DNA from: Guadua angustifolia
Lineage: Eukaryota > Streptophyta > Magnoliopsida > Poales > Poaceae
Direction: 5' to 3'
DNA: 64,000 bases
Assembly: GCA_036346375.1 (NCBI GenBank)
Contig: CM070517.1
Coordinates: 8,101,161 to 8,165,160 of the forward strand
The notes beneath the pieces were generated by a model that saw nothing but the letters and a program-made list of their open reading frames with translations, did no database searches and was not told where the DNA came from. Shown here in pieces: positions 34,396 to 47,062 of this stretch; the first letter of the stretch is position 1, and every line of letters begins with the position of its first letter. The position numbers were made by a program, and so were the translations under genes.

Positions 34396-34739
34396 CAAAC
34401 AAACAGAGTTACATAGAATCTCAATTGAGGTCACATTTTTCTGACAGTTATGTGAGAAGGAAGGAGCTTCGAATTTAGGGGAAATAACTGGAACTGCTAT
34501 GATTAGCATAGAAGTCCACGGATTGTTGAGGTTGGTGCTCCTTGAGTTGGATGGTGACCTCCCCACCGAGGTAGCTGTCGAGGAGGGAGAGTGGGAGACG
34601 CAGTGCTTCGCCACCCCAGCCAAGCCTAGTGGCTCTGTGCTCCTCAACCAGGCTGCCACGCCCAGTAGGTGGTTGCTAAGCATCGACGCAGCCTGCGTCG
34701 CCCCGACCTTGCGCTGCGTCACGATGGCTATACCTAGTG

Positions 34740-35328
34740 TTTTTTAAGTGTTACCCGCATTGTGTTTGGCCACACTATAAAAAAATCAGAATGAGAAAGA
34801 ATAGCCATACACAAATCTAAAAGAGGGAAATTCAGTACGGGCAAAAGTGGTAAAAAGAAAGAAACGAAGACGAAGTGTGAAGATCGAACTTTGATTGAGG
34901 ACACAGCCTAGCTAGTGTTTAATCCCATATTGTGCTGGTGTGTTGATTTAAGCAATTAGGTGCCTTATTTCATCTATTTGAGCAATTAGGTAGTCTCTCT
35001 CTATAATTTGTGCAATAAGAGCTTTTGGTACTATTCATATCATTTGTATAGCTCATCCTTTGATTGCATCAAGTTTCATCATCTTTACGTATGAGTTGCT
35101 TTGACATCCACTTATATCTAAAGATCAGCAACTAGGACACTGGAATTCTAGTTTGGATTACTACTTTACAATATCTAGAATCTTCAGACACTACCAATTC
35201 TACTCATGAACCGCCGAGGAGCGTAGGTGTGTAACTCGAAGGGTGAGTAAAACATTGAAGGTGAGTTGTGAGTGATTCCACCACATATATTCATATATAC
35301 CTATTTTTGTTTTGTGTTTGTGCTAACC
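34740..35328 (+). other. Leader or LTR part of a Gypsy gag element, not delimited
   Basis: AT-rich sequence between the kinesin relic and a Gypsy gag frame. No TG...CA boundary or convincing primer-binding site was found. It contains the near-repeat tttaagcaattaggt / tttgagcaattaggt (34945-34995). By position it should be the 5' LTR/leader of the element whose gag starts at 35329. Confidence 0.35.
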
Positions 35329-36120
35329 ATGGCAGGTAAGACGGAACGAGGAGGCATGTCAACGCCATTTGTGACCCATGTCAACCTTCTTAAGATTACT
35401 AATGATTTTAATGAACAACTTAATGAAAATACGAGTATTATGCGTTGCGATATTATTCATGATATGGCAGGTGAATTCAATAGAAGGTTGAATGAGCTAC
35501 GCCAGGAGAGAGGACATACGAGGAAGCCAGTGTTCACGGTGGAAGTGATGAGCTCAATCGAAATGAGACAGTTTGAGCACCATATCAAGCAAGAGGAAGA
35601 GTTGAAATAGAAAAAGCTACACATGGCATCACTTAAGTTTGGTGGCTTATGCCTTGTCTTGGTTGGAACAAGTTCTCAACAAACAGGAAGAGCAAGGTGG
35701 ACCTTCGCTTGCTTCAAGGGAGGAGATGAAGAGCACAATGCGGGTTCATTTTATTCTTAACTATTATAGACGTGATCTTCTTGATAAATTGCAGAATTTA
35801 AGCAAGGTTCACGTTAGGTGGAAAAGTAATACCAATACATAGAGTAAGCCATGATTGGAGCATGTGCGCTGATTGAAGAACAAACTACGGCTCATCCTTT
35901 GCATGGCCTCAGCAAGAACATCAAATGCATTATGATGCATCAACCCTATAACACCGTTGTAGAGTTGGTGTGCATCAAGCTACTAAGGTGGAGAAGCAAT
36001 TATTGGAGGATACAAAACAAGCACATTGATCAACTTTCTCTATCTTCGCTGTGTGCAAGATATGATATGATCAAAACAAGTTACTCAGAGTGCTTAACAT
36101 TGAGCAAAAGGCGAAGACGA
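35329..36120 (+). pseudogene. Gypsy gag fragment
   Basis: ATG at 35329 opens an N-terminal region of 94 codons ending at 35610. It is followed, with frameshifts and stops, by the retrotransposon gag core. The phrase MRVHFILNYYRRDLL lies at about 35730-35775, then LQNLSK, and further on IKCIMMHQPYNTVVELV (about 35920-35975). These match the usual central gag domain of Gypsy elements. No protease or polymerase follows before the tandem repeat at 36119 and the MITE at 36642, so it may be a non-autonomous element or one that lost pol. Its likely continuation is at 48807, after the nested insertions. Confidence 0.7.
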
Positions 36121-36448
36121 CTTTTATTGAAGGGAGGGAAGATGATGATGACATACATATGAAGCCAACCAAAGTGAAAGTACCCAGCGGGAGGTGTGGG
36201 AGGACGAGAATGCCAAAGAAGTGAATACAACACATGAACACTTTGACTTCATGCGATTTGGTGCATGGAGATGAAAGAAAAGCGAATAAGACTTTTATTG
36301 AAGGGAGGGAAGATGATGATGACATGCATATGAAGCCAACCAAAGTGAGAGTACCCAGTGGGAGGTGTGGGAGGACAGGAACACCAAAGAAGTGAATACA
36401 ACACATGAACACTTCGACTACATGCAATTTGGTGCATGGAGATGAAAG
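36119..36448 (+). repeat. Two tandem copies of a ~171-bp unit
   Basis: 36119-36289 and 36290-36448 are near-identical (acttttattgaagggaggga opens both; differences are scattered single bases). They follow the gag fragment and translate to a similar acidic-then-basic peptide twice (EDDDDxHMKPTKV). The length is a multiple of three, so it may be coding duplication within gag. The minus-strand ORFs at 36071-36779 are shadows. Confidence 0.85.
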
Positions 36449-36750
36449 CATGGTGGCATTCATAGGGGAGTCCATGTGTGCTAAATGGAGGACCTCTTGT
36501 GCACATGGGCACACTTAGATGGATGAAAACAAGTGTATGGGTCGCATGGGAAAACCAAGGAGGCCGAATCCAACTCCAAACTGAGAGAAAATTTGAGGAA
36601 TCAATTCCGATGCAGTTTGGGACAACCAGCAAGGTGAGTAAAGCCCTGTTTGGCATGGGTGTAGCTTTTTTGAAAAAGTAGCTTCCAGTTGAGTTGCATA
36701 GTTGAAGTGCTACACAACTAGGCTGAAGAGGTTTGGTGTTAGCTAGACTA

Positions 36751-38132
36751 TGTTGGTGATATGCCCTTGAGGCAATCATATATGGAACAATTAATATAAT
36801 TGTTTGTCATTTGAATAAATATTGATTGGATTAATCAACAAGTAAGTGACTTGTTTGTGAAACTTTTTCCATATATTGATATTATTCAAGTTATCCCTAG
36901 TCGGTAATCATATAAGGACACATATGAGTAGACTAACATATATATTGGTTGATGACCACGTTTCATAGGTCATAAATATGAAGATATCAAACCAATAATA
37001 TAGACACATATTAGAAAACATGATGTTGGTTATTGACCCACTATGAGACACTGCGAGAACGTTGTATTTTTATGTCATCAGTTGGTCTCATATACAATAT
37101 GTATGCTATATCCTTCGACATGAGATTGCCGCATGTACTTAAGATGCGTAATGGCTTGCTTTGTGGTCATCAAACGCTACTCTGTAACTGGGTAGTTATA
37201 AAGATGGCTTTTAGGTTTGTCAGGAAACATTCTGTGAGGCGTGGTCGATCAAGATAGGATTTGCCCCTCCATACAACGGGAGAGATATATCTAGGCCTAT
37301 CGAGTGATCGGATTCCGAAAAATGCATGGCCATGCTACTCGAGTAAAGAGTTACTCGATGTATTCAGGGAACTCGAGTTATGTTATCGAGAAAGAGTGGT
37401 TGAGCCATCCAAACAAGAATGACAATAACTCGCCTTGGGTTTGACAGATATCGTGAGGCAAAAGGAAATGCATATAGAACATTGTTGAGGTTCGTCCAAT
37501 CTTTACATGTACTCGGGAGTCGGTAAGTCCTGCTAGGGGCCGCTATCGACTATTGGTCGAATGCTCGATGGTCGAGTAAGTGGGTGTACCCGATGATTGA
37601 ATAGGAGTATTCAATGATCGATAGGGGTGCTCTAACCATGTTAGAGTGCATATAAACCTATAGGGTCACACACTTGAGGGGTTGGAATATAGTGGTACGA
37701 ATTGGATCCATCACTAATGGGCCAAGTGGGCTTTGACCTTCAGTTGGGCCCTAATGTAGGGTGCCGCTGTAGGGGTTGGTACAGCTATTTAAAGAGGGTT
37801 CATGGTTGCAATCTACAGAGATTAGAGGGTGCAACCATCGAAACCCTAGCCATCACCACTTGAGCCTTCCCATGCACGTTGGTGCTGGCACAACGTTCCT
37901 TTCTTGAACATGTGGATACCGGTAGAGGTGTTGCTGTTACTGCGACACTGATCAGGACGATCGACTACTGCAACTGGATGCGAATTTCATTGATTCGGGC
38001 TACATCAACTTCCTTTCGCTGCACTGCACGTCTAGTGGTAACGATCCATGATCATATACTTGCGTGGCTTCTTGGTTTACGAGGAAGAAAAATTTTAATT
38101 GTGCGCTAGCGTAGCCTACCTGTATCACTTTA
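36751..38132 (+). repeat. 5' LTR of the Angela-like element
   Basis: About 1.38 kb, starting TGTTGGTGAT and ending about TATCACTTTA just before the primer-binding site. It shares almost its whole length with 47063-48510. The exact 3' border is uncertain by a few bases: a TG..CA reading would end at 38127, while the TSD comparison favours 38132. Confidence 0.88.
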
Positions 38133-38133
38133 G

Positions 38134-38146
38134 TGGTATCAAAGCC
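38134..38146 (+). promoter_or_regulatory. Primer-binding site of the Angela-like element
   Basis: TGGTATCAAAGCC, one mismatch (G to A) from the initiator tRNA-Met complement, directly after the 5' LTR. Confidence 0.85.
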
Positions 38147-39464
38147 ATCTCGTCTAGTTTATGATCTGGATGATTCGCACATGTGCGATGTGTGGTTGTA
38201 GTAGATTGGATCTATTGCTGGTTTGGTGTGATAACCTAGATCGGTTCATGAGATGAATCGGTTGTTAGTAATCGGTTGATGAGATCAATCAAGTTTTGTC
38301 TTTCGGATTTAGGGTTTCATGATAGATCAACCTATTCTGATTGTATCAGCTGTACATGGCGGTACTGTTTGATCACCCTTACCGGTCGGTTTCTGCCATT
38401 AGGGTGAAAGAACGACGCTTAAACGTACGGGTCCAATCAAGCAGAGTGATTCTTCAATGGAAATCGGGTCAATAAGATTGATTCAGAATTTGATTAATTT
38501 GATTAATCTGATGAAATTTTTCCATGGAAATCTATATACCGAATGCATGCCAAAAAATTATCGTCCCGGGGGTTTCCCGAGAAGCAACGAAGGGCTGCCG
38601 CCCCTCGACCCCCCATAGGTCAATATATTGGATTCTTTGCATAACTTATTTTTGCGGGACAATATGTGAATAGTATGGCTTTCGTGTATGTGATGCATGG
38701 TCATGACCTGCGTGTCGTGTGAAAATAGCCAAAGGCTACTTATAATTGTATAATGGCCTGCATGTTGATTTGTGATGTTCGACGATCGATGTAATTCATT
38801 AATTGCTTTTAAGAGTAATAGCTAGGTAGGATGAAGATCTCCAACATGATGGCTCGGTGAACAGGTGGCGTGGTGATGGAGATTTCTATATCAAGGGCCA
38901 TACTATTTCACAGTTTAATGTGATTATTTGTGATTTATTCTCTGTTACACTGCTTTACATGCGATTATACTAAATAATTTGAACATGGTAGAAATAGTAT
39001 CCCTCAAAGAAAATTAAGTTAATTTGATGCCCTTCCAAATTGTTGCAACTATCGAGTTTTGATCGTTGACTAGTACGTCTGCCAAAGCAGAGTGGGGTTA
39101 TCTATCTTGACATGATAGGGTACGTGTCGGACACGTGCATGCGAACATTGGTTAAACTTGACTAGGCTATGAAAATAGTTTTGGGCTTAGGGGCAAGGTG
39201 TTGAGTCGTTGACATGAGATGTCACTCAACAAGAAAGAGTTACATGGGATGTAATTAGCAAGGTGTTGCTTACTGAATGACATTAGGTTTCTAGCAATGA
39301 TGCCAAAGCTCACTAGGATTTAATGAAATTTGGATCTTGACTCACTATATGTTGTTAGAGGGAACATGGTTTCATATAGTGGGAATGTCTTTTATTAAAT
39401 TGTTTAGTAGAAGATCATACATAAACATAGTGCTTATCTGTTGCATATTTATGTTCTAGATTAA
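38147..39464 (+). other. Leader of the Angela-like element, non-coding
   Basis: About 1.3 kb between the primer-binding site and the gag ATG, with no credible frame. Long leaders of this kind are usual in the Angela/BARE group. Confidence 0.7.
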
Positions 39465-42400
39465 ATGGCACCTACTACTTCCTCCGCACCTAGTTTTAGC
39501 TTGCGTTCGATTCTTGAAAAGGATAAATTGAATGGAACAAACTTTATTGATTGGTGTCACAATCTGAGAATTGTTCTCAAACAAGAAAAGAAGGAATATG
39601 TTCTAGAGAAACCCTACCCCGATGAACCTGCTGAGAATGCCACTTGAGCTAAAAAGAATGAGTATGAAAAGCATTGCACTGACGCCGTTGATGTTAGTTG
39701 TCTCATGCTTGTCACCATGAACTCTGAGCTTCAGAAGCAATATGAGGATGTGGATGCCTATAATATGATTGTGGGCTTGAAAGGCATGTTTGAGAACCAA
39801 ACTAGGGCTGAAAGGTACAACACCACAAAGTCTTTGTTTGCGTGCAGGCTAGCTGAAGGAAGTCCGATCAGCCCTCATGTGATCAAAATGATTGGTTATA
39901 TTGAGAGCTTAGGAAAGCTTGGTTTTCCTCTTAGTCAAGAGTTGGCCACTGATCTGATTCTCCAATCGCTCCCTCAGAGCTATGAGTCATTCATTTTGAA
40001 CTTTCATATGAATGGCATGGAGAAGAGCTTGACCGATCTGCATGGTATGCTCAAGTCAGCCAAGGAGAGCATTAAGAAAAGCTCTAATCATGTGATGATG
40101 GTTCAAAAGACTACTAAGTTCAAGAAGAATAAGTTCTCTAAGACTAATGGTCAGGATAAGGGTGTGAGTATGTCTCAAGATGAGATCTCGAGCAACAAGT
40201 CTAAGCTTGAGAAGCAAAAGGCTAGACCTGCACCTAATACCATTTGCTTTTACTGCAAGGGGACAGGGCATTGGAAAAGGAACTGTACGAAGTACCTAAC
40301 AGACAAGAAAATGGAAGTAAGACTTCCACTTCAGGTAGTAATGTTATAGAGATTAATATTGCTACTTCTCATATTAGTTCTTGGGTATTTGATACCGGAT
40401 CAGTTGCTCATATTTGCAACTCAATGCAGGGACTAATAAAGAGTAGAAGTTTGGCAAAAGACAAAGTAGAGCTTCGTGTGGGCAAGAGTTGCTAGATTGG
40501 CTGTTGGCACTTATCCATTATCTTTACCTTCAGAACTAGTTCTGGAACTACATAATTGTTATTATGTTCCACTTTGAGTAGAAATAGTATCTCTGCTTCA
40601 TGTTTAGAGGCAGAGGGTTATCACTTTGTTGGTAAGAACAATTGTTGTTCTATTTATAAAAGTGATATGTTCTACGGTAATTGTCCTGTAGTTAATGGTT
40701 TATATATTTTGGAACTTGATCATGTGCCGATCTATAACATAAATGCTAAGAGGCTTCAGCCTAATGATTTGAATTCCACTTACATTTGGCATTGTCGCTT
40801 AGGTCATATAAATGAGAAACGCGTAATGAAGCTCCATAAGGATGGTCTTCTAGATTCATTTGATTTTGAATCATTTGAAATGTGCGAATCTTGTTTACTT
40901 GGCAAGATAACTAAGATGCCTTTCTCTGGTATAGCGGAAAGGACAAGTGACTTGTTGGCCATTATACATACGGATGTATGTAGACCGATGAGCGCAACGG
41001 CCAGAGGTGGTGTTCAGTATTTCATAACTTTTACCGATGACTTTAGTAGATATGGTTACATCTACTTAATGAGGCACAAGTCTAAATCCTTTGAAAAGTT
41101 CAAGGAATTTTAGAATGAGGTACAAAATCAACTAGGCAAGACAATCAAAGCTTTACGATCAGATCGTGGAGGAGAATATTTGAGCCAAGAGTTTGGTGAT
41201 CATCTAAAGAGTGTGGAATTGTTCCATAGCTTACACCGCCGGAACACCTTAATGGAATGGGGTATCCGAATGATGTAACTGAACTTTGTTAGACATGGTT
41301 CGGTCAATGATAAGCCAAAGTAATCTGCCATTATCCTTTTGGGGATTTGCTCTAGAAACAACTGCGTTCACTATTAATAGGGTTCCATCCAAATCTATAG
41401 AGAAGACACTATATGAGATATGGATCGGAAAGCGTCCCGGATTATCTTTTCTCAAAATATGGGGATATGAAGCTTATGTAAAATATTTAATGTCTAATAT
41501 GCTCATGCCCAAGTCACGAAAATGCTTCTTTATGGGGTATCCTAAGGAAACCAAAGGATATTACTTTTTCCTAAAGGAATAGAACAAAGTGTTTGTTGCT
41601 CCTAATGGTGTATTTTTAGAGAAAGAATTTCTTTCTAAGGGAGTTAGTGGGAGCATGATGCAACTCGAAGAGATTCGAGAATCATTTGAAAGTGTTTCAG
41701 TTTCCACCAAAACTCCACAGGCTATACAAGAAGTTGTACAACTTATAGAGAATACACTAGCCCCACGTAGGTCTAGCAGGCAATGCCAAACACCCATAAT
41801 GTATGGGCATGATGTTCTTTCGTTGGATAATAGAGAAGCATTGTTGTTGGACAACGATGAGCCTATGACATATGAGGAAGCAATAATGGACTCGGACTAT
41901 GAGAAATGGCTTGAAGCCGTGAGATTCGAAATAAAATCCATGCATGACAACCAAGTTTGGAACTTGGTTGATCCACCTGATGGTGTTAAAACCATAGAGT
42001 GCAAATGGGTTTTTAAGATTAAAAAGGATTTGGATGGAAATGTTCACATCCATAAAGCTCGATTGGTGGTAAAGGGTTTCAAACAAATTCAAGGTGTTGA
42101 CTATGATGAAACCTTCTCGCCCGTCGCTATACTTAAGTCTGTTCGGATCATTCTAGCTATTGTTGCATATTTCGATTATGAGGTATGGCAAATGGATGTC
42201 AAAACGGCTTTTCTCAATGGAAACCTAAGTGAGGATGTGTACATGACACAACCTAAAGGTTTTATCGATCCAAAAGATGCTAGGACGGTATGCAAGCTTC
42301 AAAGATCCATTTATGGATTGAAGCAAGCTTCTCGGAGTTGGAACATTCATTTTGATGAGGTAGTCAAATGGTTTGGCTTCGTCAGAAATGAGGAAGAGCA

Positions 42401-45400
42401 CTGTGTCTATAAAAAGACCAGTGGGAGCGCACTTGTATTCTTGGTCTTGTATGTGGATGATATATTGTTGATAGGAAATGATATTCCCATGCTGGAATCT
42501 GTAAAGGCTTCATTAAGAAAGAGTTTCTGTATGAAGGACTTAGGAGAGGCAGCATATATCTTGGGTATCAAGATCTATAGAGATAGATCTAAAAGGCTAA
42601 TTGGATTACGTCAAGATACGTACATTGACAAGGTATTGAAGAGGTTCAATATGCAAGATTCCAAGAGAGGTTTCTTACCCATGTCACATGGTATTAGCCT
42701 TAGTAAGACTCATTATCCTTCGAACACTGATGAGCGGGACAAGATGAGTAAGATTCCATATGCTTCGACAATTGGGTCTATAATGTATGCCATGATTTGT
42801 ACACGACCGGATGTGTCCTATGCTCTAAGTGTTACGAGCAGATATTAGTCAAATCCTGATGAAGGTCATTGGGCAGCAGCTAAGAACATCCTTAAGTACT
42901 TAAGAAGAACTAAGGATGCGTTCCTCGTTTATGGAGGTGAGGAAAGGCACATTGTAAGTGGTTACACCGATGCAAGTTTCTAAATCGATAAAGATGATTA
43001 TCGTTCACAATCTAGGTATGTGTTCGCGCTGAATGGAGGAGTAGTAAGCTAGAAGAGTTTCAAGCAGAGTACAGTTGTGTAACAGCCCAAAATTCGCTTA
43101 ATTTGAATTTTTGGAGTTATATGAATTTTTGTGAATTTTTGGGATTTATTTGAATTTAATTTGAATTAATCCTTCTCTTTAAATAATTAAATAAAAGACA
43201 ATTATTTACCAATAATAAATAAAAATATTTTATTTGAGTTCTAAATGCCATGAAATATTTTCTAGAATTTTTCGGGTATTTTAGTGCTCTAAATAATTAA
43301 TTTGATTTTCTGGAATTATTTTAATTAAGAAACCTGGGGAAATTCTTTGCTACAGTGTTGGGCCGAGCCCAACACTATGCGCGGCGTAACGGCCCGTTAG
43401 GCCGGAAGCGTAACCGTCACATCTGGCATCGTCCGTTGCGGATCGTACGACTGGGAGGCCGCCACGTCGACGTGCATTGGAAGCCCTTGGGATCTGCGTT
43501 GCGCAGACGGTCGGATGAAGCCCCCTCGCCTCGATTCCATTCCAACGGGAGCCGCCGCAGCCAATAATGCCGGTAGGTGGTCGCTGCAGTAATGGTCGCC
43601 GTTCTCGCAACCCGAAGCGTCTCCGTACACATGAAATACCCCCGCAGAAAGGGCTCTCTGTTCCGCACCCATTGCAACCTCTCTCGTTCGCCGAGACACC
43701 TCAGAACCCTCGCAAACGCTCGCCGCAGCACCGTCTCTTGCCGCTTCGGTTTCCTTTGTCTTCCGTCGCCGTTGGCCACGATCCGCCGCATCGAAGCACG
43801 GATTCGGGATCCTTGCGTCAAGACGCACCTTCCGCCCCGCCTCATCTCGCCCGAAGAAGTCCCGAAGCACCGCCAACAACATTGTCTTCTTCGTCTCTGG
43901 CCAACGAGCGCCACCGCACCGCCACTACCTGCATGCCTCGAGCATCGACGACCGTCGGATCTCCATCAAACCGCTCCAGTGAGTCCACGTAGCCGTCTAG
44001 GCGCGTTAGATAATGTCCGTTGGATCTTCATCACGTGAACCAGGTAGCGCCACGTAGCAGTGCTGTTTTGTTGTAGATTAGATAGATTCTCAACCGTTAG
44101 ATCTTAGTTCATCGGTGTAGATCCGAGCCACGTGCCGTAGCAGGATTTGCCCACGTGTGCCCTAGATGCAAGGGCCGTGCGTTAGTAGCCGTTGGATCTA
44201 AAATAACCTTCTCGGATGCATCCACACGTCCTCCGCTGGGACATTCCACGTTAGTTTTAGTTAGCCGGTAGATTGAAGTCAATCCGCGCCATTGAAATTC
44301 AAATCAACAGCCGAATAGCATAGTTCTATGGTCAGTGAAAAGGCGCCATGTGTCGCGCAGTAACCCTAGCGCCGTCGGGTCTCAACCATCGATTCCAGCG
44401 CACGGTCGTGATCATGCCACGTGTTTGCACGAAAATCGAAGCGTCGCAGCGGTCGCTCGGGTCAAGATCCTACCGTTGAATTCAAATGGACGACTGGGAT
44501 AATGCCACGTGCTGGCTTGGGATTCGTTGGGGCTCCCGGGGTAAGACCGACCGTTGGATTTGAATCCAACAGCCAGGATTCGTGCATCCGAACCCAATCG
44601 CGCTGCGCCACATGTCGGTGTTAGGGCTGCAGGCCATGCATCGCACTGTGTTGTAGGGCCCGCATGGCAGCCGCACTATGCGAGTGGACTAGGTCCACCG
44701 TAAGCCCGAGACGAGCCGTGGGCTGGGTCCATAGACCCGAGGCGACGTGGCTAGCTCTGGTGCTGCCACGTGTCGGCCGAAGAAATTAATGGATTTCTAG
44801 TAGGAAAATAAATAGTTTAATTCGGGTTTTCTTTTATCTGAATTTTCAAACTTGTAATCGCTATAACTTTTGCGTCTTAACTCTGATTTGGGTGATTCCA
44901 GTTCCTAAAAATTTGTAAAATTGTGAACTATTTATTGGTGAATTTTATTTTATTTTTAGAGTTGATCTTGCTATCTGTTTAGTGTATTCATTGTATATGT
45001 GCTTATTACGATTAGACTCGAGTTTTAAGGAAGTCGCTTGGGAAGAGTGCGGAGACCCATCTCAAGCTTCGGATCAGGATCAACCACTTTTCAAAGGAAA
45101 GTCATGCTTTGACCATTTTGCTCCTAGATTTTAAAATATATTTTGATTCAAATTATGCATGTTATGTTAATTAAAAATGACATTGATTAAATTGGGTAAG
45201 GTAGTTAATACACCTATCTTGTTTATGCCACCTTGTTAATATTACTTGTATGCCCTGAAATCCTTGACACCCTAAGTATTAATTTGAGTTGGATGCTATT
45301 ATGATGCCAACACGGGAGGCTAGACCATGATTAGATGCTTAGTTGCTTTTATGCGCCGAATGATTTTTAAACTGCAAAGAATATTGACTAATGAATAATG

Positions 45401-47042
45401 AAATGTATTTTGGAACAATTGTGATGATGTCATGTGATGGATTTGGAATGTAGTAACCTGTGTGGCTACATATACAATGAAGAGAGCATTGGCTTGTGTT
45501 GCATAATAGTAAACTGGGGTAGAAAAATGTTTTGGACCGGGGCAAGTGGCAAGATGGCTTCGTGCCAGATGGGCCTGTGTGGCCACGGGATGGACTGAGT
45601 AATGTGAGGGCTATGTGCTGGGATCTGAGAGAAGGATGTCTTGCCCTGGACAGCTAAGGACTTCACCTTGCGAGCCTTTGAACTGAGTCATTCGTACAAC
45701 CGCAAGTCTGGAGTGGGATAGACCTAGTCTAGTAGGATTCTGATATCTTACCTTTGACACCTTAGGGTGATAGGTACATCGGGGAAACTGTGTGGGGGAG
45801 CGTACCTGTGCTTTGGTTTGGTACCCATCCAACGGTATCTATCGTTCCTACCCTTCGGCTCTGAGTGAGGGAAGCAGTAGTGAAGACAATACTAGAGAGG
45901 TTCATAGGGATAGATAGAAACTTCTGAAAAGCTTTGTTATGATCAATCACCTGTGTGGTGAGCGACTGTATCTTGTGGGTAAAGTGTACAACCTCTGCAG
46001 AGTGTGTGTTAAATCTATTCGAATAGCCACGTCCGCGGTATTGGACATTACTCTGGAATTACAGTCAAGGGTTAGATTTTTGAAATAAAATGTGGGATTA
46101 GCGGCTATGTGCCAAAAGCAGATAACTTGAACTTAGGGTTGTGTGCCAAACCTCTAAAAAAGAATTGAGAACTTATTATTATTATAATATTGTTTTACTG
46201 CTTTTGAATCTAATTAAGATTATCTGTTTGAAAATGCTGCTTCATGCAAAATAACCACTTAAGCCTTTCCTTTGGAATAAGCCATGCATGTAGTAATAGA
46301 ACTGCATTGTATACTCACCCTTGCCTCAACAAAACCTCAGAAGAAGAAGCTACGCCAGCTTGAGAGGAAGAATTCAATGAAGGTCCAGAGAATTAGGGTT
46401 GAGCCTCGTCAGTTGCCTGTACGAGGGGTTCATCGACTTATTTCTGCTTCCGCTATTGAACTTGTTGTATTTTTGTTAATTGTAAGCCCTGCGTGGCGAA
46501 ACTTTGTAAGGAGACCATAAGGTCATGCAACAGTTTATTATTATTGCTGTTAAGTACTTTATTATTATTCCACTGTGTATGATTGTGGTACTTTAACCCT
46601 GTTTAGCCTGTGTGCACTAGCGTGATCCTGGACTAGTGCAGAATACACAAAGGGTCTGGATTTGCAAATTCGGGTCCCGACAGGTTACTGATTCTACAAT
46701 AGAGCCGAGTACATTGCGGCTTCAGAAGTTGCAAAGGAGACTATTTGGATTAAGAAGTTCATCACTGAACTTGGTGTGATTGGTAATGCTTCTAGCCCAT
46801 TGGATCTCTATTGTGACAATAGTAGTGCCATTGCGCAAGCTAAGGAGCCTAGATCGCATCAAAAGTCCAAGCATATACAGCGACACTATCATCTAATTCG
46901 AGAGATTGTGGATAGAGGTGATGTTAAAATATGCAAAGTGCACACAGATTCAAACATATCTGGTCCGTTGTCAAAACTGCTTCCACAACCAAAGCATGAA
47001 ATGCACATGAGAGCCATGGGTATTAGATACTTACATGATTGA
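39465..47042 (+). pseudogene. Angela-like gag-pol, decayed and interrupted
   Basis: gag runs from ATG 39465, with a stop at 39645, to a CCHC zinc knuckle (CFYCKGTGHWKRNC, about 40245-40290). Protease has DTGS near 40390, in a different frame. Integrase (about 40760-41230) has H-x3-H, CESC and the catalytic Asp/Glu context HTDV and DRGGEY. Reverse transcriptase (about 41960-42600) has LYVDDILL near 42450 and is open from 41589 to 42848. RNase H starts at 42849, is cut by an LTR at 43078 and resumes at 46683-47042. Stops at 41111, 41580, 42846, 42981 and 43050 (approximate), and frameshifts near 40310, 41210 and 46700, break it. Many stops are TAG/TAA where Gln or Trp is expected. Confidence 0.9.
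43078..46682 (+). mobile_element. Solo LTR, family copy C, inserted in Copia RNase H
   Basis: 3,605 bp starting TGTAACAGCC and ending GTCCCGACA, with no retroelement domains, so a solo LTR. Its 3' third is alignable with copies A and B. The surrounding Copia frame reads up to STV at the left edge and resumes VTDST at the right edge. Flanks AGTTG and GGTTA each differ by one base from the AGTTA expected in the target, consistent with a decayed TSD. The interior 43380-44700 is GC-rich with many overlapping ORFs on both strands (up to about 165 codons) that show no domain and are not annotated as genes. Confidence 0.8.
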
Positions 47043-47048
47043 CTCAAG

Positions 47049-47062
47049 TGCAAGTAGGAGAC
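47049..47062 (+). promoter_or_regulatory. Polypurine tract of the Angela-like element
   Basis: The purine-rich stretch ending GTAGGAGAC touches the 3' LTR start at 47063. It primes plus-strand synthesis in LTR elements. Confidence 0.7.

Larger units (their letters stand above)
26123..34730 (-). pseudogene. Kinesin motor-domain pseudogene (KIN-10-like), split by three mobile elements
   Basis: Read on the minus strand, ordered exons of a kinesin motor remain with introns, so this is a gene duplicate and not a retrocopy. N-terminal piece near 34535-34590 (SLLDSYLGGEVTIQLKE, less certain). Exon 28322-28161 with NECYKLYAFF, IFDQEVRAVIPSIFEG and a P-loop. Exon about 28065-27866 (SVEISYYEVYMERCYDLLEP). 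Exon 27812-27639 with switch I (NDVSSRSHAV) and switch II (LIDLAG). Exon 27548-27393 (LSNVISALNK). Exon from 26708 (NPVEYQKAV, SLAARSRHI), continuing after a MITE to about 26123 with a lysine/serine-rich tail. Donors GT and acceptors AG are visible at most borders. It is dead: the P-loop reads GSDNT instead of GSGKT, there are several 1-2-bp frameshifts, and about 15 conserved residues before LSNVISAL are gone. The closest family I recall is KIN-10/PAKRP2, phragmoplast-associated kinesins; that is from memory. Confidence 0.85.

Noticed and set aside
36071..36779. Long minus-strand ORFs of 147 and 176 codons
   Set aside because: They are antisense to the 171-bp tandem repeat and run into a MITE and an LTR; no domain.
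43397..44038. Overlapping ORFs of 140-165 codons on both strands in a GC-rich block
   Set aside because: They overlap each other on both strands, are rich in Arg/Pro/Ser, contain no recognisable domain, and lie inside a solo LTR. High GC makes stops rare.
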